Positions 34,219-43,463 of a stretch of DNA of 64,000 nucleotides are shown piece after piece. Within the stretch, counting starts at the first letter, position 1. Each line of letters opens with the position of its first letter. Below the pieces are notes generated by a model, which was not told the DNA's origin, did not search any database, and saw only the letters and a list, made by a program, of their open reading frames with translations. Both the position numbers and the translations under genes were made by a program. The DNA is from Cytophagales bacterium UBA2561 (lineage in GTDB: Bacteria; Bacteroidota; Bacteroidia; Cytophagales; Thermoflexibacteraceae): NCBI GenBank assembly GCA_002340355.1, contig DDLX01000017.1:248001-312000 (forward strand), in the 5' to 3' direction.

Positions 34219-36495
34219 TTAAATTTTAATTCCCAAAACCAAGATATCATCCGTTTGTGATTGATAGCCCTGCCAAGCCTGTAACTCTTGACGTAACTTC
34301 AGTTTTTGGTTTTTCATAGATAATGAGCTAATTTGAAGTAAGAATTCGCGGAATCGTTTTTTCATGTATTTTTTATCTTTTCGTCCTCCAAATTGGTCTT
34401 GAAAACCATCCGAAGCCATATAAAAAATATCTCCTGTCTGAATATCAAGGGTTTGTTTCGAGAATATTTTAGCACAAGTACAGCGTTCTCCACCAATGGC
34501 ATAACTAGAAGTTTTAAAAGTTCTCATTTTACCATTCCGAACAAAATAAACCGAGTTCTTTGCTCCTGCAAAATGTACTTTCTGGTCTGTTTCATCTAAA
34601 ACCAAAATCGTAATATCCATTCCATCATTTACTGCAATACCTTCTCGTTCAGCATTTTGTCGATGAGTTGCACGAGTGACTCTTTGGTCTAGTTCTTGTA
34701 AAATTTCAGGAGCATCAGTAATTTGTTGAGCGTTTATGATTTCGTCCAAAAAGTTAGCCCCCATTACGGTCATAAATGCCCCCGGTACACCATGCCCAGT
34801 ACAATCTGCTACGACTAAAATCTTCCGTTTTTTAAGGGGAGTTTCTACTTCAGCATACCAATAAAAATCACCTGAAACGATATCTTTAGGACGGAAAAAA
34901 ATAAAGCCTTCTCGGAATTGTGCTGTGATTTCTTCACGGCTTCCCAATACGGCACGTTGAATGCGTTGGGCATAACGAACACTATCAGTAATTTGGGTAT
35001 AAGCCGAATTGAGTCGATTTTTACTACGGTCTATAGCGTCACGTTGAGCCGCAATTTCCTCATTTTGTTGGTATAATTCGGCATTTTTTTCCTGAATCTC
35101 AGAAGTACGTTTTTTGACTTGGCGTTCAAGTTCTTCCTTCTGATTTTCAATAATTTGACGAGTAATCCGTTCTTGCTCAAGATTTTTTCGTGATAACTTT
35201 TGGACATTTTTCAACTGATTTCCTAATTCTAAATTAGTCATCGCAAAATTTTTGGCTAGGTATAAAGAAACAGCTGTTACGGTACTCAAAATGCCAATAT
35301 AATTACTTAAAAAAGCGATTTTCTGAGGTAAATATTGCCAAAGATTTAAGAAACCAAAAGTTTGTCCTGAAAATATTAATAATAATAAATAGTTCACAAA
35401 AACACCAAAACCTATTAGCTTTGCTCCTTCTTTTTTATCTTTAACTGCTCGTCCAATTACTCGTATAGTTCCAAAAATAAAAATCAGGAAATAGATAGAT
35501 CCCAGCGCACTCACGATATAATGATTGATAAAGAAAACGCTGATATTGGCTAAATACAAAATAAATAAACCATTAAAATATGGAGGTTTGGGATAATTGA
35601 AGAGTTGAAAAAGAAAACGTAATAAAAATAAAACTTGAAGATTAGAAATGATAAAATCAATCACATTTAGGGCTATAATCCACTCAGGATGTGTTTCTTG
35701 AGCAACAAAAAATTTCACTAAAAAGGTAATACTCATACAGAGTGCTGCTAACGAATAGTACCCATCCGCTCGTTTTTTTGAGTCAAAAAAGAATATAAAA
35801 AAATGAAGTATTCCAATCGTTATTAGAACAGCAAATAGTCCAATATTCCACGCATTCTGAAAGCGCGCCTCTTGGTCATAGTTTTTGATAGCAGAATCGG
35901 CATAAGCCAATTTCAACTTAAAACCAGCCGTTCGAGCGTATCGTCCTAACCATTTTCGAAGTTTCCAAGCATTTGAATTTGAATATTTTAAAAGCAAAGT
36001 ATGCGTTTTATTTTCATTCAGAGCAATTGAAATAGGCAACCAACGAGGACTAAACTTGACTTCTAATTTGGGATTAATTGCAACCTTCCCAAGTCTTTGA
36101 ATTAATTTTCCATCTAAATAAACTTCGGAGGCACCACGTTGATCTATCAATAAGGCAAAGGGTTTATTTTTTAATTTATCATCAATCAAAAAATCCAATC
36201 GAAACCAGCCTCCTGTCCGAAAAATATCAGGAGATAAACTATCTAACCATAATTGCGGATTGACAGGTCGCCAATCCGAGTGCTTGAAATTGGGTAAAGT
36301 TGAAACGGTTTCCTTTAAATTTTCAGGAAGATATGTCCAATTTTGGCGTAAATAAATGCCTTGTTCGCTCATTTTCTGAATTTCAAAAGGCTTATTTTCT
36401 TGTGCCCAAATAGGTGCCAAAGTCAATATCCAAATAATTGAAAAACAAAAATATATCCAGTAGTAACGAAGGTTCATTTTTCGGAAATGTATCAT
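34219..36495 (-). CDS. 7TM receptor (DISM-like) fused to a SpoIIE/PP2C phosphatase
   Basis: A 758-residue membrane signalling protein. A signal peptide (ending I-W-A-Q, about 31) precedes a periplasmic jelly-roll-like domain (about 35-205; G-G-W-F-R-L-D-F, S-E-V-Y-L-D-G-K), then seven hydrophobic helices (about 215-410), a coiled coil (about 420-495), and a SpoIIE phosphatase (about 500-758). The phosphatase has D-I-V-S-G-D-F-Y-W, D-C-T-G-H-G-V-P-G-A-F, N-D-G-M-D-I-T and A-S-D-G-F-Q-D-Q. Binding of a carbohydrate-like ligand outside may control dephosphorylation inside; the ligand and target are unknown. An ATG six codons further in (36477) is an equally good start. Confidence 0.9.
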   Translation of the reverse strand: MIHFRKMNLRYYWIYFCFSIIWILTLAPIWAQENKPFEIQKMSEQGIYLRQNWTYLPENLKETVSTLPNFKHSDWRPVNPQLWLDSLSPDIFRTGGWFRLDFLIDDKLKNKPFALLIDQRGASEVYLDGKLIQRLGKVAINPKLEVKFSPRWLPISIALNENKTHTLLLKYSNSNAWKLRKWLGRYARTAGFKLKLAYADSAIKNYDQEARFQNAWNIGLFAVLITIGILHFFIFFFDSKKRADGYYSLAALCMSITFLVKFFVAQETHPEWIIALNVIDFIISNLQVLFLLRFLFQLFNYPKPPYFNGLFILYLANISVFFINHYIVSALGSIYFLIFIFGTIRVIGRAVKDKKEGAKLIGFGVFVNYLLLLIFSGQTFGFLNLWQYLPQKIAFLSNYIGILSTVTAVSLYLAKNFAMTNLELGNQLKNVQKLSRKNLEQERITRQIIENQKEELERQVKKRTSEIQEKNAELYQQNEEIAAQRDAIDRSKNRLNSAYTQITDSVRYAQRIQRAVLGSREEITAQFREGFIFFRPKDIVSGDFYWYAEVETPLKKRKILVVADCTGHGVPGAFMTVMGANFLDEIINAQQITDAPEILQELDQRVTRATHRQNAEREGIAVNDGMDITILVLDETDQKVHFAGAKNSVYFVRNGKMRTFKTSSYAIGGERCTCAKIFSKQTLDIQTGDIFYMASDGFQDQFGGRKDKKYMKKRFREFLLQISSLSMKNQKLKLRQELQAWQGYQSQTDDILVLGIKI

Positions 36496-36765
36496 GCAAT
36501 TGTGGAATTATTGCCTATCTTTTGATCTCAAAAAATCCTACGAAAAATACGCCAAAAATATAAGATTCCTGAAGTCATCTCGAAAAATACTCAGAATAGG
36601 AGAAATTAGACGAGATACGCTTTGTAGTTTTAACTTTTCATTTACACCCAGAGTCTATCAAAAAGCGTTATCTTTACCAAAACAAACATACTTTTTTACC
36701 TTTTGTGCTTTAGAATTGAGTACAATTTTAAATAATTAAATCTCTGATTTTCAAAACTAAATGGT

Positions 36766-37386
36766 ATGAAAACAACATCCAACATTTACGCTAGTCTTTT
36801 TGCCTTCCTTTGTCTCCTTTGTCTTGGGATGAGTAACACTTATGGACAACAAACTCTTGCGGTACAAATTAATAACCATGCTCACTGCACTAATAAACAT
36901 GAGGTAGAACTGGAGTTCAATTACCCTGGTGGAGAACAAATGATGATTAGTAAAGAACCCAACTTCATGCATGTAGCTTGGGAGCCTTATAAGGCAGTAA
37001 AGAAGTGGAGAATTTCAGGACAAGATGGCAAAAAAATGCTCTATGTAAAATTTCGAGATGCCGCCAGAAACGAATCTGATGTTTATGAAGCTCACATTAT
37101 CTTAGATACTCAGGCACCACTCCCAGGAAAAATTCAAATCAATGATGGCGAAACCATGACCATGTATTCGGATGTTTTACTGAAAATGACCCCCAGAGAT
37201 GCCGAACAAATGTGGATAAGTAATGATAAGAATTTTGCTACAGGACAATGGGAACCATACGTTAATACTAAAAAATGGATTTTACAAGAAGGGGATGGAC
37301 AACGCACAATCTATATCAAGTATCGAGATAGTTGTGGAAATATTTCACGTATAGTTTCTAAATCAATTACAGTTTCGTATAATTAG
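36766..37386 (+). CDS. Secreted protein with two Ig-like repeats, unknown function
   Basis: A 206-residue exported protein. Residues 1-27 are a signal peptide ending T-Y-G-Q. The mature part holds two similar units: the first around residues 51-117 (E-Q-M-M-I-S, W-E-P-Y-K, K-K-W, L-Y-V-K-F-R-D-A), the second around 131-204 (E-Q-M-W-I-S, W-E-P-Y-V, K-K-W, I-Y-I-K-Y-R-D-S). The W-x-P-Y and K-Y-R-D-x-x-x-N pattern resembles repeats seen in surface proteins with an Ig-like or fibronectin-like fold. No catalytic motif is seen. It is transcribed alone and ends at a terminator. Confidence 0.75.
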   Translation: MKTTSNIYASLFAFLCLLCLGMSNTYGQQTLAVQINNHAHCTNKHEVELEFNYPGGEQMMISKEPNFMHVAWEPYKAVKKWRISGQDGKKMLYVKFRDAARNESDVYEAHIILDTQAPLPGKIQINDGETMTMYSDVLLKMTPRDAEQMWISNDKNFATGQWEPYVNTKKWILQEGDGQRTIYIKYRDSCGNISRIVSKSITVSYN

Positions 37387-37415
37387 GATTTATATATATC
37401 ATAAACCAATTCTAG

Positions 37416-37449
37416 AATAGTCATGGTATAAAACTATGACTATTTTTTT
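37416..37449. terminator. Bidirectional terminator
   Basis: AATAGTCAT (37416-37424) / ATGACTATT (37436-37444), 11-base loop, followed by a T run on the plus strand. The arm sequence closely resembles the inner arm of the ribBA terminator. Confidence 0.8.
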
Positions 37450-37843
37450 ATTGGACATTTTGAGCAGCTTCAAGAACACTCTGGAGTCTAATCTCTAAGG
37501 TTGTAATGGCTGTTACCTTAAATTTAGCCTGTTCGAAAGGAGGTATTTTTCCAAAACGCCCAAATTGATTATTTGAGAAACCATATCTTTCAGTAGGCAT
37601 TCCAAGTATATTGAGTTGCGGGCGAATTTTTCCTTCCTTACTATGAAAAACACTAATGGCATAAAATCCTTCCTTTAAATCTTTGAATTGTACTTCTACT
37701 GTTAAATCAGGTAAAATATCTATAGCTTCTCGAAGATAAGGCAACGTAGGAAAATGAGGTTCAGAGTTGAACAATGCGACCATTACTTTTCCTTTTTGAT
37801 TTTTGATACCTGTAACTTTTAAATGAATTTGTGCCAAAGACAT
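37448..37843 (-). CDS. DUF2141 family protein
   Basis: A 131-residue protein of the DUF2141 family: I-H-L-K-V-T-G-I-K-N-x-K-G-K-V-M-V-A-L-F-N near the start and F-K-D-L-K-E-G-F-Y-A-I-S-V-F-H-S later. Most DUF2141 proteins are exported, but this one starts with only M-S-L-A before the domain, and the frame is stopped 11 codons further upstream, so no signal peptide can be added. The family is common in Bacteroidota and Proteobacteria; its function is unknown. The transcription terminator of the fasciclin gene lies just upstream. Confidence 0.85.
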   Translation of the reverse strand: MSLAQIHLKVTGIKNQKGKVMVALFNSEPHFPTLPYLREAIDILPDLTVEVQFKDLKEGFYAISVFHSKEGKIRPQLNILGMPTERYGFSNNQFGRFGKIPPFEQAKFKVTAITTLEIRLQSVLEAAQNVQ

Positions 37844-37862
37844 AACTATGTTATACTTGAAA

Positions 37863-37905
37863 AAACCTAGACATTAGTTACTATTTTAAAATAATGTCTA
37901 GGTTT
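37863..37905 (-). terminator. Terminator after the fasciclin gene
   Basis: Perfect 14-base arms AAACCTAGACATTA (37863-37876) and TAATGTCTAGGTTT (37892-37905). It starts 5 bases past the stop of the minus-strand fasciclin gene and lies before the DUF2141 gene, so the two may be transcribed separately. Confidence 0.8.
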
Positions 37906-37910
37906 ATAAA

Positions 37911-38468
37911 TTAAGGAATTAATACTTTATTAATTTTATGTACGATACCATTAGTCGCTTCAATATCATGCTCTTCCATAATTTCAACTCCACCTACATA
38001 CATCAGACCTTCTTGAACAGTTAGTTTTAATTTTCCGCCACCTAGCGTCTCTAATTCTTGGTCTGGCATCATATCAGGCACAGCAATAATTCCACTAACT
38101 ACGTGATTTTTAAGGATTTTTTCTGCTTCAGTCTTATCTCCTAATTTATCTTTAACTTCTTCTAAGGCTTCTTCGGTAGGCATAAAAACTGTGAATTCTC
38201 CTCCAGAAAGAGCTTCAGTAAGCTCAGCCGTTTCTAGTGCTGTTTTCAATGTACCTTCAAACATCTCAGCTAAAACTTTTTTGGAAGCTTCCGCTTCTTG
38301 GGCTTGTGTCAAAGCAGCAAGTGAATCGGCTTTTTGCTGTTCGGCTATTGAGTCTAAGACTTGTGCTTCATCGGTTCCGCCTGTTTCAGCTTTTTTATCA
38401 CCACAACCGACTAACGTAAATAAGGCAACTAACATCACGGATGCCATTAAGTGCAACTTCTTCTTCAT
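37911..38468 (-). CDS. Fasciclin (FAS1) domain lipoprotein
   Basis: A 185-residue predicted lipoprotein. The ATG at 38468 gives MKKKLHLMASVMLVALF with the lipobox L-V-G-C and lipidation at C22; a frame extending to 38513 is less likely. An acidic, alanine-rich linker is followed by one FAS1 domain (about 62-185): F-E-G-T-L-K-T-A-L-E-T-A-E-L, then F-T-V-F-M-P-T-E-E-A, L-K-N-H-V-V-S-G and the closing T-N-G-I-V-H-K-I-N-K-V-L-I-P. FAS1 domains act in adhesion and surface protein contacts. It is a single-gene unit ending at a perfect hairpin. Confidence 0.92.
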   Translation of the reverse strand: MKKKLHLMASVMLVALFTLVGCGDKKAETGGTDEAQVLDSIAEQQKADSLAALTQAQEAEASKKVLAEMFEGTLKTALETAELTEALSGGEFTVFMPTEEALEEVKDKLGDKTEAEKILKNHVVSGIIAVPDMMPDQELETLGGGKLKLTVQEGLMYVGGVEIMEEHDIEATNGIVHKINKVLIP

Positions 38469-38632
38469 CTGTTTTGGATAAGTTTTAAGGTAAAAAATTT
38501 TATTAGGAGTCAAAAAAGCAAATTGCTCTTTCTGACCCCAAGTTAAGGATTTGAGATAAAATTTAAAATAAAATCAACTTAAAACCCCTCGAAACTACCT
38601 GAAACAGGTTCCTAGAAAATAATCTATTAAAA

Positions 38633-39871
38633 TTAACCATAAATCAGTTTTGATAAGGTCTGACATTTTAATTCTGTTTCTTGCCACTCTTTTTCGGGAA
38701 TCGAATCTTCTGTAATTCCTGCACCTGCATAAAAGATTCCTTGATTTTCAAATATTTGCATACAACGTAAATTGACAAACAAACGAGTTTCATCCTGAAT
38801 ATTAACTGGTCCTAAGAAACCACTGTATAATTCACGATCATAATTTTCGTAGGTTTGAATAAATTTCAGGGCTTCTTCTTTGGGCATTCCGCAAACTGCC
38901 GAAGTTGGATGCAAAAGTTCAGTCATGACTGTCGCCAATTCTGGAAAATGAACTGCTTTCGTATCGACCTTAAAATCAGTACGTAAATGTAATAAATTTC
39001 CTGCTACTACGGTTTTGGGACCTACTTCCTCGAATTCTCGTAAACGTATTTTTTTAAAACAATTAATAATATATCGACTCACCAATGCTTGTTCTTCGAT
39101 TTCTTTTTGAGACCAACGAGCCTCTCGAATATCCATTTTGACGGAACGATGTTGCGTTCCTGCTAATGAAACCGTCCGAAAAATCCCATTTTTATCTAAA
39201 CTAACTAATATTTCAGGAGATGCTCCCAACCAAACTCCCACCTCTGGAATCGAAACTAAAGATACAAAAGCGTGAGGATAGACTTCGCAAAGTCGTTCAA
39301 AAGTGGCTATTACATCAAAGTTAGAAGGAAGTTGTTCTACTTTTTGACGAGATAAAACCACTTTATTAAACGCTTGGTTTTGAATGGCTTGTACCGATTT
39401 TTCAACTGTCTGAATAAAATTTTGATACGTATTTTTAGATTCAATATTCGATTTTGACGGGAATATAGTAGGAAAGTTACCTCCTAATTTATGAAAGTAT
39501 GTTTGAAATTTTTCTGCAAAAACTTGACGATTTTCTTTTTTCTCTGAACCATAAACTTCAGTACTAAAGTCATACTGAAGTGTTTCATTTTCAGAGGAAT
39601 AATAAATATCTGCCCGAATAAAAAATTTGTCATTACCTTTCGTCAAAAATGGACTAACCAAAAAACCACTTGGGAGATTTTCATAATTAGCCGAAACTTT
39701 TTGAGCTTTACCTGATAAATCCACCGCAAAATGACGAGGCTTTTGATATGGGAGCTTCCAAATGGCAATGGGAAAATGATACGTTGAAGCACTACCTAGA
39801 ATACTTCGCAAAAAATGGATGGAATACGGATAACCAATTGTTTTTGAGTCTGAAAGATGTGGAGTTTTCAC
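38633..39871 (-). CDS. Isochorismate synthase
   Basis: A 412-residue chorismate-binding enzyme that converts chorismate to isochorismate, the first step of menaquinone (or siderophore) synthesis. Family segments include V-V-L-S-R-Q-K, G-A-S-P-E-I-L-V-S-L, L-A-G-T-Q-H-R, E-L-L-H-P-T-S-A-V-C-G-M-P and N-Y-D-R-E-L-Y-S-G-F-L-G-P-V, then A-G-A-G-I and a C-terminal E-L-K-C-Q-T-L. Menaquinone is the usual quinone in Bacteroidota, so a MenF role is more likely than EntC. The start codon is GTG (39869-39871); no ATG lies near it. No other men genes are in the window. Confidence 0.93.
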   Translation of the reverse strand: MKTPHLSDSKTIGYPYSIHFLRSILGSASTYHFPIAIWKLPYQKPRHFAVDLSGKAQKVSANYENLPSGFLVSPFLTKGNDKFFIRADIYYSSENETLQYDFSTEVYGSEKKENRQVFAEKFQTYFHKLGGNFPTIFPSKSNIESKNTYQNFIQTVEKSVQAIQNQAFNKVVLSRQKVEQLPSNFDVIATFERLCEVYPHAFVSLVSIPEVGVWLGASPEILVSLDKNGIFRTVSLAGTQHRSVKMDIREARWSQKEIEEQALVSRYIINCFKKIRLREFEEVGPKTVVAGNLLHLRTDFKVDTKAVHFPELATVMTELLHPTSAVCGMPKEEALKFIQTYENYDRELYSGFLGPVNIQDETRLFVNLRCMQIFENQGIFYAGAGITEDSIPEKEWQETELKCQTLSKLIYG

Positions 39872-40003
39872 AATTTTAATTATTTTTTACAAAATCAAAT
39901 ATCACTAAACATATAAATTAAGAAAGGCTACATAACTAAATAAATTTATCATAAAAATAAAATAATAGTTTAGCTTTTAAGTTAGCAAAATTGGGAAAAA
40001 TAA

Positions 40004-40044
40004 AATCAGCACCAAAATAGCATTTTGAATTTTCGGTGCTGATT
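40004..40044 (-). terminator. Terminator after the outer-membrane barrel gene
   Basis: AATCAGCACC (40004-40013) / GGTGCTGATT (40035-40044), with a T-rich tract following on the minus strand, 95 bases past the stop at 40139. Confidence 0.7.
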
Positions 40045-40138
40045 CTCATAGCAGGTTTGCCATGCAAAAAAACAGGATACTTATACGTATAAATCGGTTT
40101 GTTCGACCAATTTGTTCAAAAGATGTTTTAAGAATGCC

Positions 40139-41764
40139 TTAAAATTTCCAATCTAACCCTACCCGAAGCTCTCTACCTTGTGCCCTATACCGATGAAAAT
40201 AAAAGTAAGATCGGTTCAAGATATTGGTTAGTTTCCCAAAAAAGAATAATCGTTTATTAAAGCAATATCTCATTTTGAATTGGGCATCAATCTGGTGAGG
40301 CAATTTAATTTTTCGAAAACTATAATAATCAAACGTTGTAATATTTCCAGCATAAATTAAATTAATTTCGGGTTGCCATTTCGGAGTTTGATAGGTTAAT
40401 TTCCAATTTAGTTTTTGGTTTGGTAGGTGCCATGCTTGTTCTAAAGAATGAGTTTTATATTTTATAAAATTCACATCTAGATCACTTCCAAACTTTTTAT
40501 GTCTAAACTGTAAATTAAAATGAAATCCTGTCTTTATTACTTTTTGATTATCAAATAGTAAAGTAAATTTTTCAGGATTATTTTTAGCATTTATAAAAAC
40601 GTAAAAATTTTCAGAAATATCATAAAAAAGGAAAGTATTAATACTGAGCTTCTCTATCCATTTTCCTTGAAAACCCACTTGAGTCTGAAAAAGCTGATAG
40701 TTATTTTTAGGAGATATTCCAGTACGAAGAAACGGATTTTGAAGGCTTAGATTTTGTAAGTTTTGAGGTACTATTTCTCCTTGAATATTTAGAAAAAGTG
40801 TTAATTTTTTAATCCATGCATCCCATTCTAGTTGAATATTGGGGAAAATCAAAAAATTAGAAGCCTTGTTTGCAATACTTTCTTCAAAATCAAAACCCAT
40901 TCGTAAACCTAACTGAAGCCGAAACAAATCAAAATCTTGGTGATAATTAGTAGAAATAGTGTAAGTATTTCGCCAAATACTTACTGTATCTGACAAAAAC
41001 GAAGTCTGTCCATTTATACCAAAAACTAATTTTTTATCAATCTCTAAATCATAAAAGAACTGAACTTTAGGTAGAAATCCTGTTTCAAGTGTTCCCAATC
41101 TATCTTTCCAAACCCAAGTTCGAAGTTGGGTTTTATAATTTAGCTTATCTCCAAAATCGAATTTTGTCCAATAAAAATATCCTCCTAGTTCCTTGAATGT
41201 CTGACGAATATTATCTAATGAAGCATCTTTGGAAAGAGTATCATAACCATAAAAATGTACATAACGGTAATTTGCATTTAATTCAAAACCAAAATTATAG
41301 CTTTGTTTGGTATAATCACCAAATGCTCCAAATTGACTATTCAAATGAGATGAATTTTTCCCGTCTTTCACTCCCATAAGAACCTGAAAATGAGAAAAGT
41401 GCAAGGCAATTTTTTTTCTTTTGGGTAGATAATCTAATTCCAAATGAGGACTCAGATAAGTACCAATACCAAGCTTTAAGCGATTATAGTACTTTTTATT
41501 TGATTTAACTTCCTGAAAATGCGTAGGTTTAACTATCTTTAACGGAACTGAGGGGTTAAGATTAAAAACAGGCAAGTAGTAATCTTGATTAGAACTAACC
41601 ACAGGTGGGGGTTCTTTTTTAGGAACTTCATAAATATTCCCTGGTCTAGATAATTCAATGACTTTCAAGGGGTTAACTGGGTCTATCTTCAGAGGTATTG
41701 AATCTTGCGCCCACAGCAAATGCCCCCAGAACAGTATGCCTAGGAAAATTGTTGTGAATTTCAT
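40139..41764 (-). CDS. Outer-membrane beta-barrel protein, TonB-receptor-barrel-like
   Basis: A 541-residue exported protein. Residues 1-19 are a signal peptide (L-L-W-A-Q). After a proline-rich segment (P-P-P-V-V-S-S) the sequence is a long series of amphipathic beta strands with aromatic girdles, ending L-R-V-G-L-D-W-K-F, the aromatic C-terminus expected for BAM-assembled barrels. The last third (F-K-M-R-Y-C-F-N-K-R-L-F, K-L-T-N-I-L-N-R, R-A-Q-G-R-E-L-R-V-G-L) resembles the barrel end of TonB-dependent receptors. No plug domain or TonB box is evident, so it is probably a plug-less relative. Transported substrate unknown. Confidence 0.75.
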   Translation of the reverse strand: MKFTTIFLGILFWGHLLWAQDSIPLKIDPVNPLKVIELSRPGNIYEVPKKEPPPVVSSNQDYYLPVFNLNPSVPLKIVKPTHFQEVKSNKKYYNRLKLGIGTYLSPHLELDYLPKRKKIALHFSHFQVLMGVKDGKNSSHLNSQFGAFGDYTKQSYNFGFELNANYRYVHFYGYDTLSKDASLDNIRQTFKELGGYFYWTKFDFGDKLNYKTQLRTWVWKDRLGTLETGFLPKVQFFYDLEIDKKLVFGINGQTSFLSDTVSIWRNTYTISTNYHQDFDLFRLQLGLRMGFDFEESIANKASNFLIFPNIQLEWDAWIKKLTLFLNIQGEIVPQNLQNLSLQNPFLRTGISPKNNYQLFQTQVGFQGKWIEKLSINTFLFYDISENFYVFINAKNNPEKFTLLFDNQKVIKTGFHFNLQFRHKKFGSDLDVNFIKYKTHSLEQAWHLPNQKLNWKLTYQTPKWQPEINLIYAGNITTFDYYSFRKIKLPHQIDAQFKMRYCFNKRLFFFGKLTNILNRSYFYFHRYRAQGRELRVGLDWKF

Positions 41765-41836
41765 TGGTTTGAGATTTTGTATGTTGTTGTTTGAGATAAA
41801 ATCGGAATTGTCAAAGATATACGCTTTTTAATTTTT

Positions 41837-42289
41837 ATGCTACTAATTGAAAATCAGATGCTTAAAATACCTCAAGATATGTCAGAAAATTTCTCCAAAA
41901 ATGTCATTTTATTTGACGGAATTTGCAATTTATGCAATGATGTGGTAAATCTATTGTTAGACTTAGATAAAAGTAATATACTGTATTTCAGCTCTTTACA
42001 ATCTGATTTTGGGCAATTTGTCTTACAAAAATTTAATTTACCCACCGATAATTTTAACTCATTTATTTTTTTGAAAAAAGGGAAGATTTATCAAAAATCT
42101 GATGGTGCATTGGAAGTTTGCCGAACTCTCGGGGGATTTTGGAAAATATTATATTTCTTCAAGATTATTCCCACCTTTGCACGAAATGCCATTTATGAAT
42201 GGGTTGCCCAAAATCGGTATCGTTGGTTTGGAAAAAAAGAATATTGTCGAGTACCTACCCCCAACTTACAGGCTCGTTTTTTAAGCTAA
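41837..42289 (+). CDS. DCC family thiol-disulfide oxidoreductase-like protein (DUF393)
   Basis: A 150-residue protein with the diagnostic D27-G-I-C30-N-L-C33 motif near the start of a thioredoxin-like fold, followed by F-S-S-L-Q-S-D, the S-D-G-A-L-E-V segment and a C-terminal Y-x-W-V-A-Q-N-R-Y-R-W-F-G. These proteins are thought to have redox function, but substrates are not known. An internal ATG at 41879 is an alternative start. It is the first gene of a three-gene plus-strand cluster; the RidA-like gene follows after 15 bases, and the RidA-like stop is 36 bases from the third gene. Confidence 0.9.
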   Translation: MLLIENQMLKIPQDMSENFSKNVILFDGICNLCNDVVNLLLDLDKSNILYFSSLQSDFGQFVLQKFNLPTDNFNSFIFLKKGKIYQKSDGALEVCRTLGGFWKILYFFKIIPTFARNAIYEWVAQNRYRWFGKKEYCRVPTPNLQARFLS

Positions 42290-42304
42290 AAATTTGATTT
42301 ACAA

Positions 42305-42703
42305 ATGAATAAAAGACGAATAAATATCTCTTCGGGAACAAAATGGGAAAAAATAGTAGGATATTCTCGTGCTGTTCGGGTCGGAAATATGGTCGAAATT
42401 ACGGGAACAGTCGCTGTTGATGAAGCAGGAAATGCAATCGGTGAAAATAATCCTTACGAGCAAACCCGATTTATTTTACAAAAAATAGAATTTTATCTTG
42501 AAAAAGCAGGAGCAAAATTGACAGATGTGGTACGAACTCGAATTTTTGTGACTGATATTTCGAAGTGGGAAGAAATCGGAAAAGCACACGGCGAGGTGTT
42601 TAATCAGATTCGTCCTGTAACTAGTATGCTCGAAGTCAAAGCATTGATTGAGTCGTGTTATCTTGTTGAAATTGAGGCAACCGCTATCTTAAATAAAGAT
42701 TAA
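42305..42703 (+). CDS. RidA/YjgF family protein lacking the deaminase arginine
   Basis: A 132-residue member of the YjgF/YER057c/UK114 fold. Recognisable are G-Y-S-R-A-V-R-V-G-N, G-T-V-A-V-D, R-T-R-I-F-V-T-D-I and the C-terminal L-V-E-I-E-A-T-A. In RidA, an arginine before the E-V-x-x-L strand is required for 2-aminoacrylate deamination; here the corresponding stretch is R-P-V-T-S-M-L-E-V, with threonine in that place. It should therefore belong to a Rid subgroup with a different, unknown role. It sits in a compact cluster between the DCC protein and a helical protein of unknown function. Confidence 0.88.
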   Translation: MNKRRINISSGTKWEKIVGYSRAVRVGNMVEITGTVAVDEAGNAIGENNPYEQTRFILQKIEFYLEKAGAKLTDVVRTRIFVTDISKWEEIGKAHGEVFNQIRPVTSMLEVKALIESCYLVEIEATAILNKD

Positions 42704-42739
42704 ACAAATTTTAGTTTTTTGATTTAACTAAATTATAAA

Positions 42740-43234
42740 ATGAAACGAATTACCCAATATGAACTTGATAAAGCTTATCAAAAATTCACTCAATTATCTA
42801 CACCAAAATTAGAAAATTTCGTAGCTGATTTTGCTAATAATCAGGAGGTTTTATTTGGTTTTATTATGACTCCAGATGAAGACTTGGTAGAACTTGAGCG
42901 TCAAGCCTTAGTGATGATGGCAATTCAGCTTTGGTTTATTTTATCTGAAACAGATAAAAACCTTCCAAAAGTAACTCCTGAATTTCTGGAAGATATTGCT
43001 GCCCGAAATGAAGAAAAACTAGTAGAAGTTTTGCATGAAGACCAAGAAGATAATCCTTTAAGCCTTATCCAACTGCTTGATAATCATACACAACCTGAGC
43101 TTTTACGGACTATACTCATTTGGCTAAAAGACGAAGAGCTAACCCAAGAAACTTTTTCAACAAACCACAGATTAACCTTATTTTTTTATTTGTTTACTTT
43201 TATTGATGCTATTTTGGAAATGCCCAAAAATTAA
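42740..43234 (+). CDS. Hypothetical helical protein
   Basis: A 164-residue acidic protein without recognised family. It is predicted to be mostly alpha-helical, with E-L-D-K-A-Y-Q-K-F-T near the start, an internal M-M-A-I-Q-L-W-F-I-L-S segment that is too short and polar-flanked for a clear membrane span, and several acidic stretches (E-D-Q-E-D-N). No signal peptide is present. It is the last gene of the DCC-RidA cluster and is followed by a terminator, so co-expression is likely. Confidence 0.75.
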   Translation: MKRITQYELDKAYQKFTQLSTPKLENFVADFANNQEVLFGFIMTPDEDLVELERQALVMMAIQLWFILSETDKNLPKVTPEFLEDIAARNEEKLVEVLHEDQEDNPLSLIQLLDNHTQPELLRTILIWLKDEELTQETFSTNHRLTLFFYLFTFIDAILEMPKN

Positions 43235-43356
43235 GTATGTATTTAGATCTCAATTATGAATTTACTTTTTCCATAGAATTCAAAAGTATCCTTATATATC
43301 GCTTGTTCGCAATAATATTTATTCAAAAAGATAATCATTTCCTGAAAAATCTTTTT

Positions 43357-43395
43357 AAAAGCTCACTTAGTTGACAAATTAAGAGGGCTTTTTTT
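43357..43395 (+). terminator. Terminator after the DCC-RidA cluster
   Basis: AAAAGCTCACTTA / TAAGAGGGCTTTT with two mismatches and a 9-base loop, followed by TTTTT. It lies 123 bases past the last stop of the cluster. Confidence 0.6.
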
Positions 43396-43463
43396 AATTC
43401 AATGAGTCACATTGTACTAATCCATGCTTTAATGGAAGATTTGACAGTTTTTTGTTTCAAAAG

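Noticed and set aside
36494..36739. Small plus-strand gene between the 7TM-SpoIIE and secreted-repeat genes
   Set aside because: Lies in the divergent promoter region, starts inside the opposite gene and shows no protein-like pattern.
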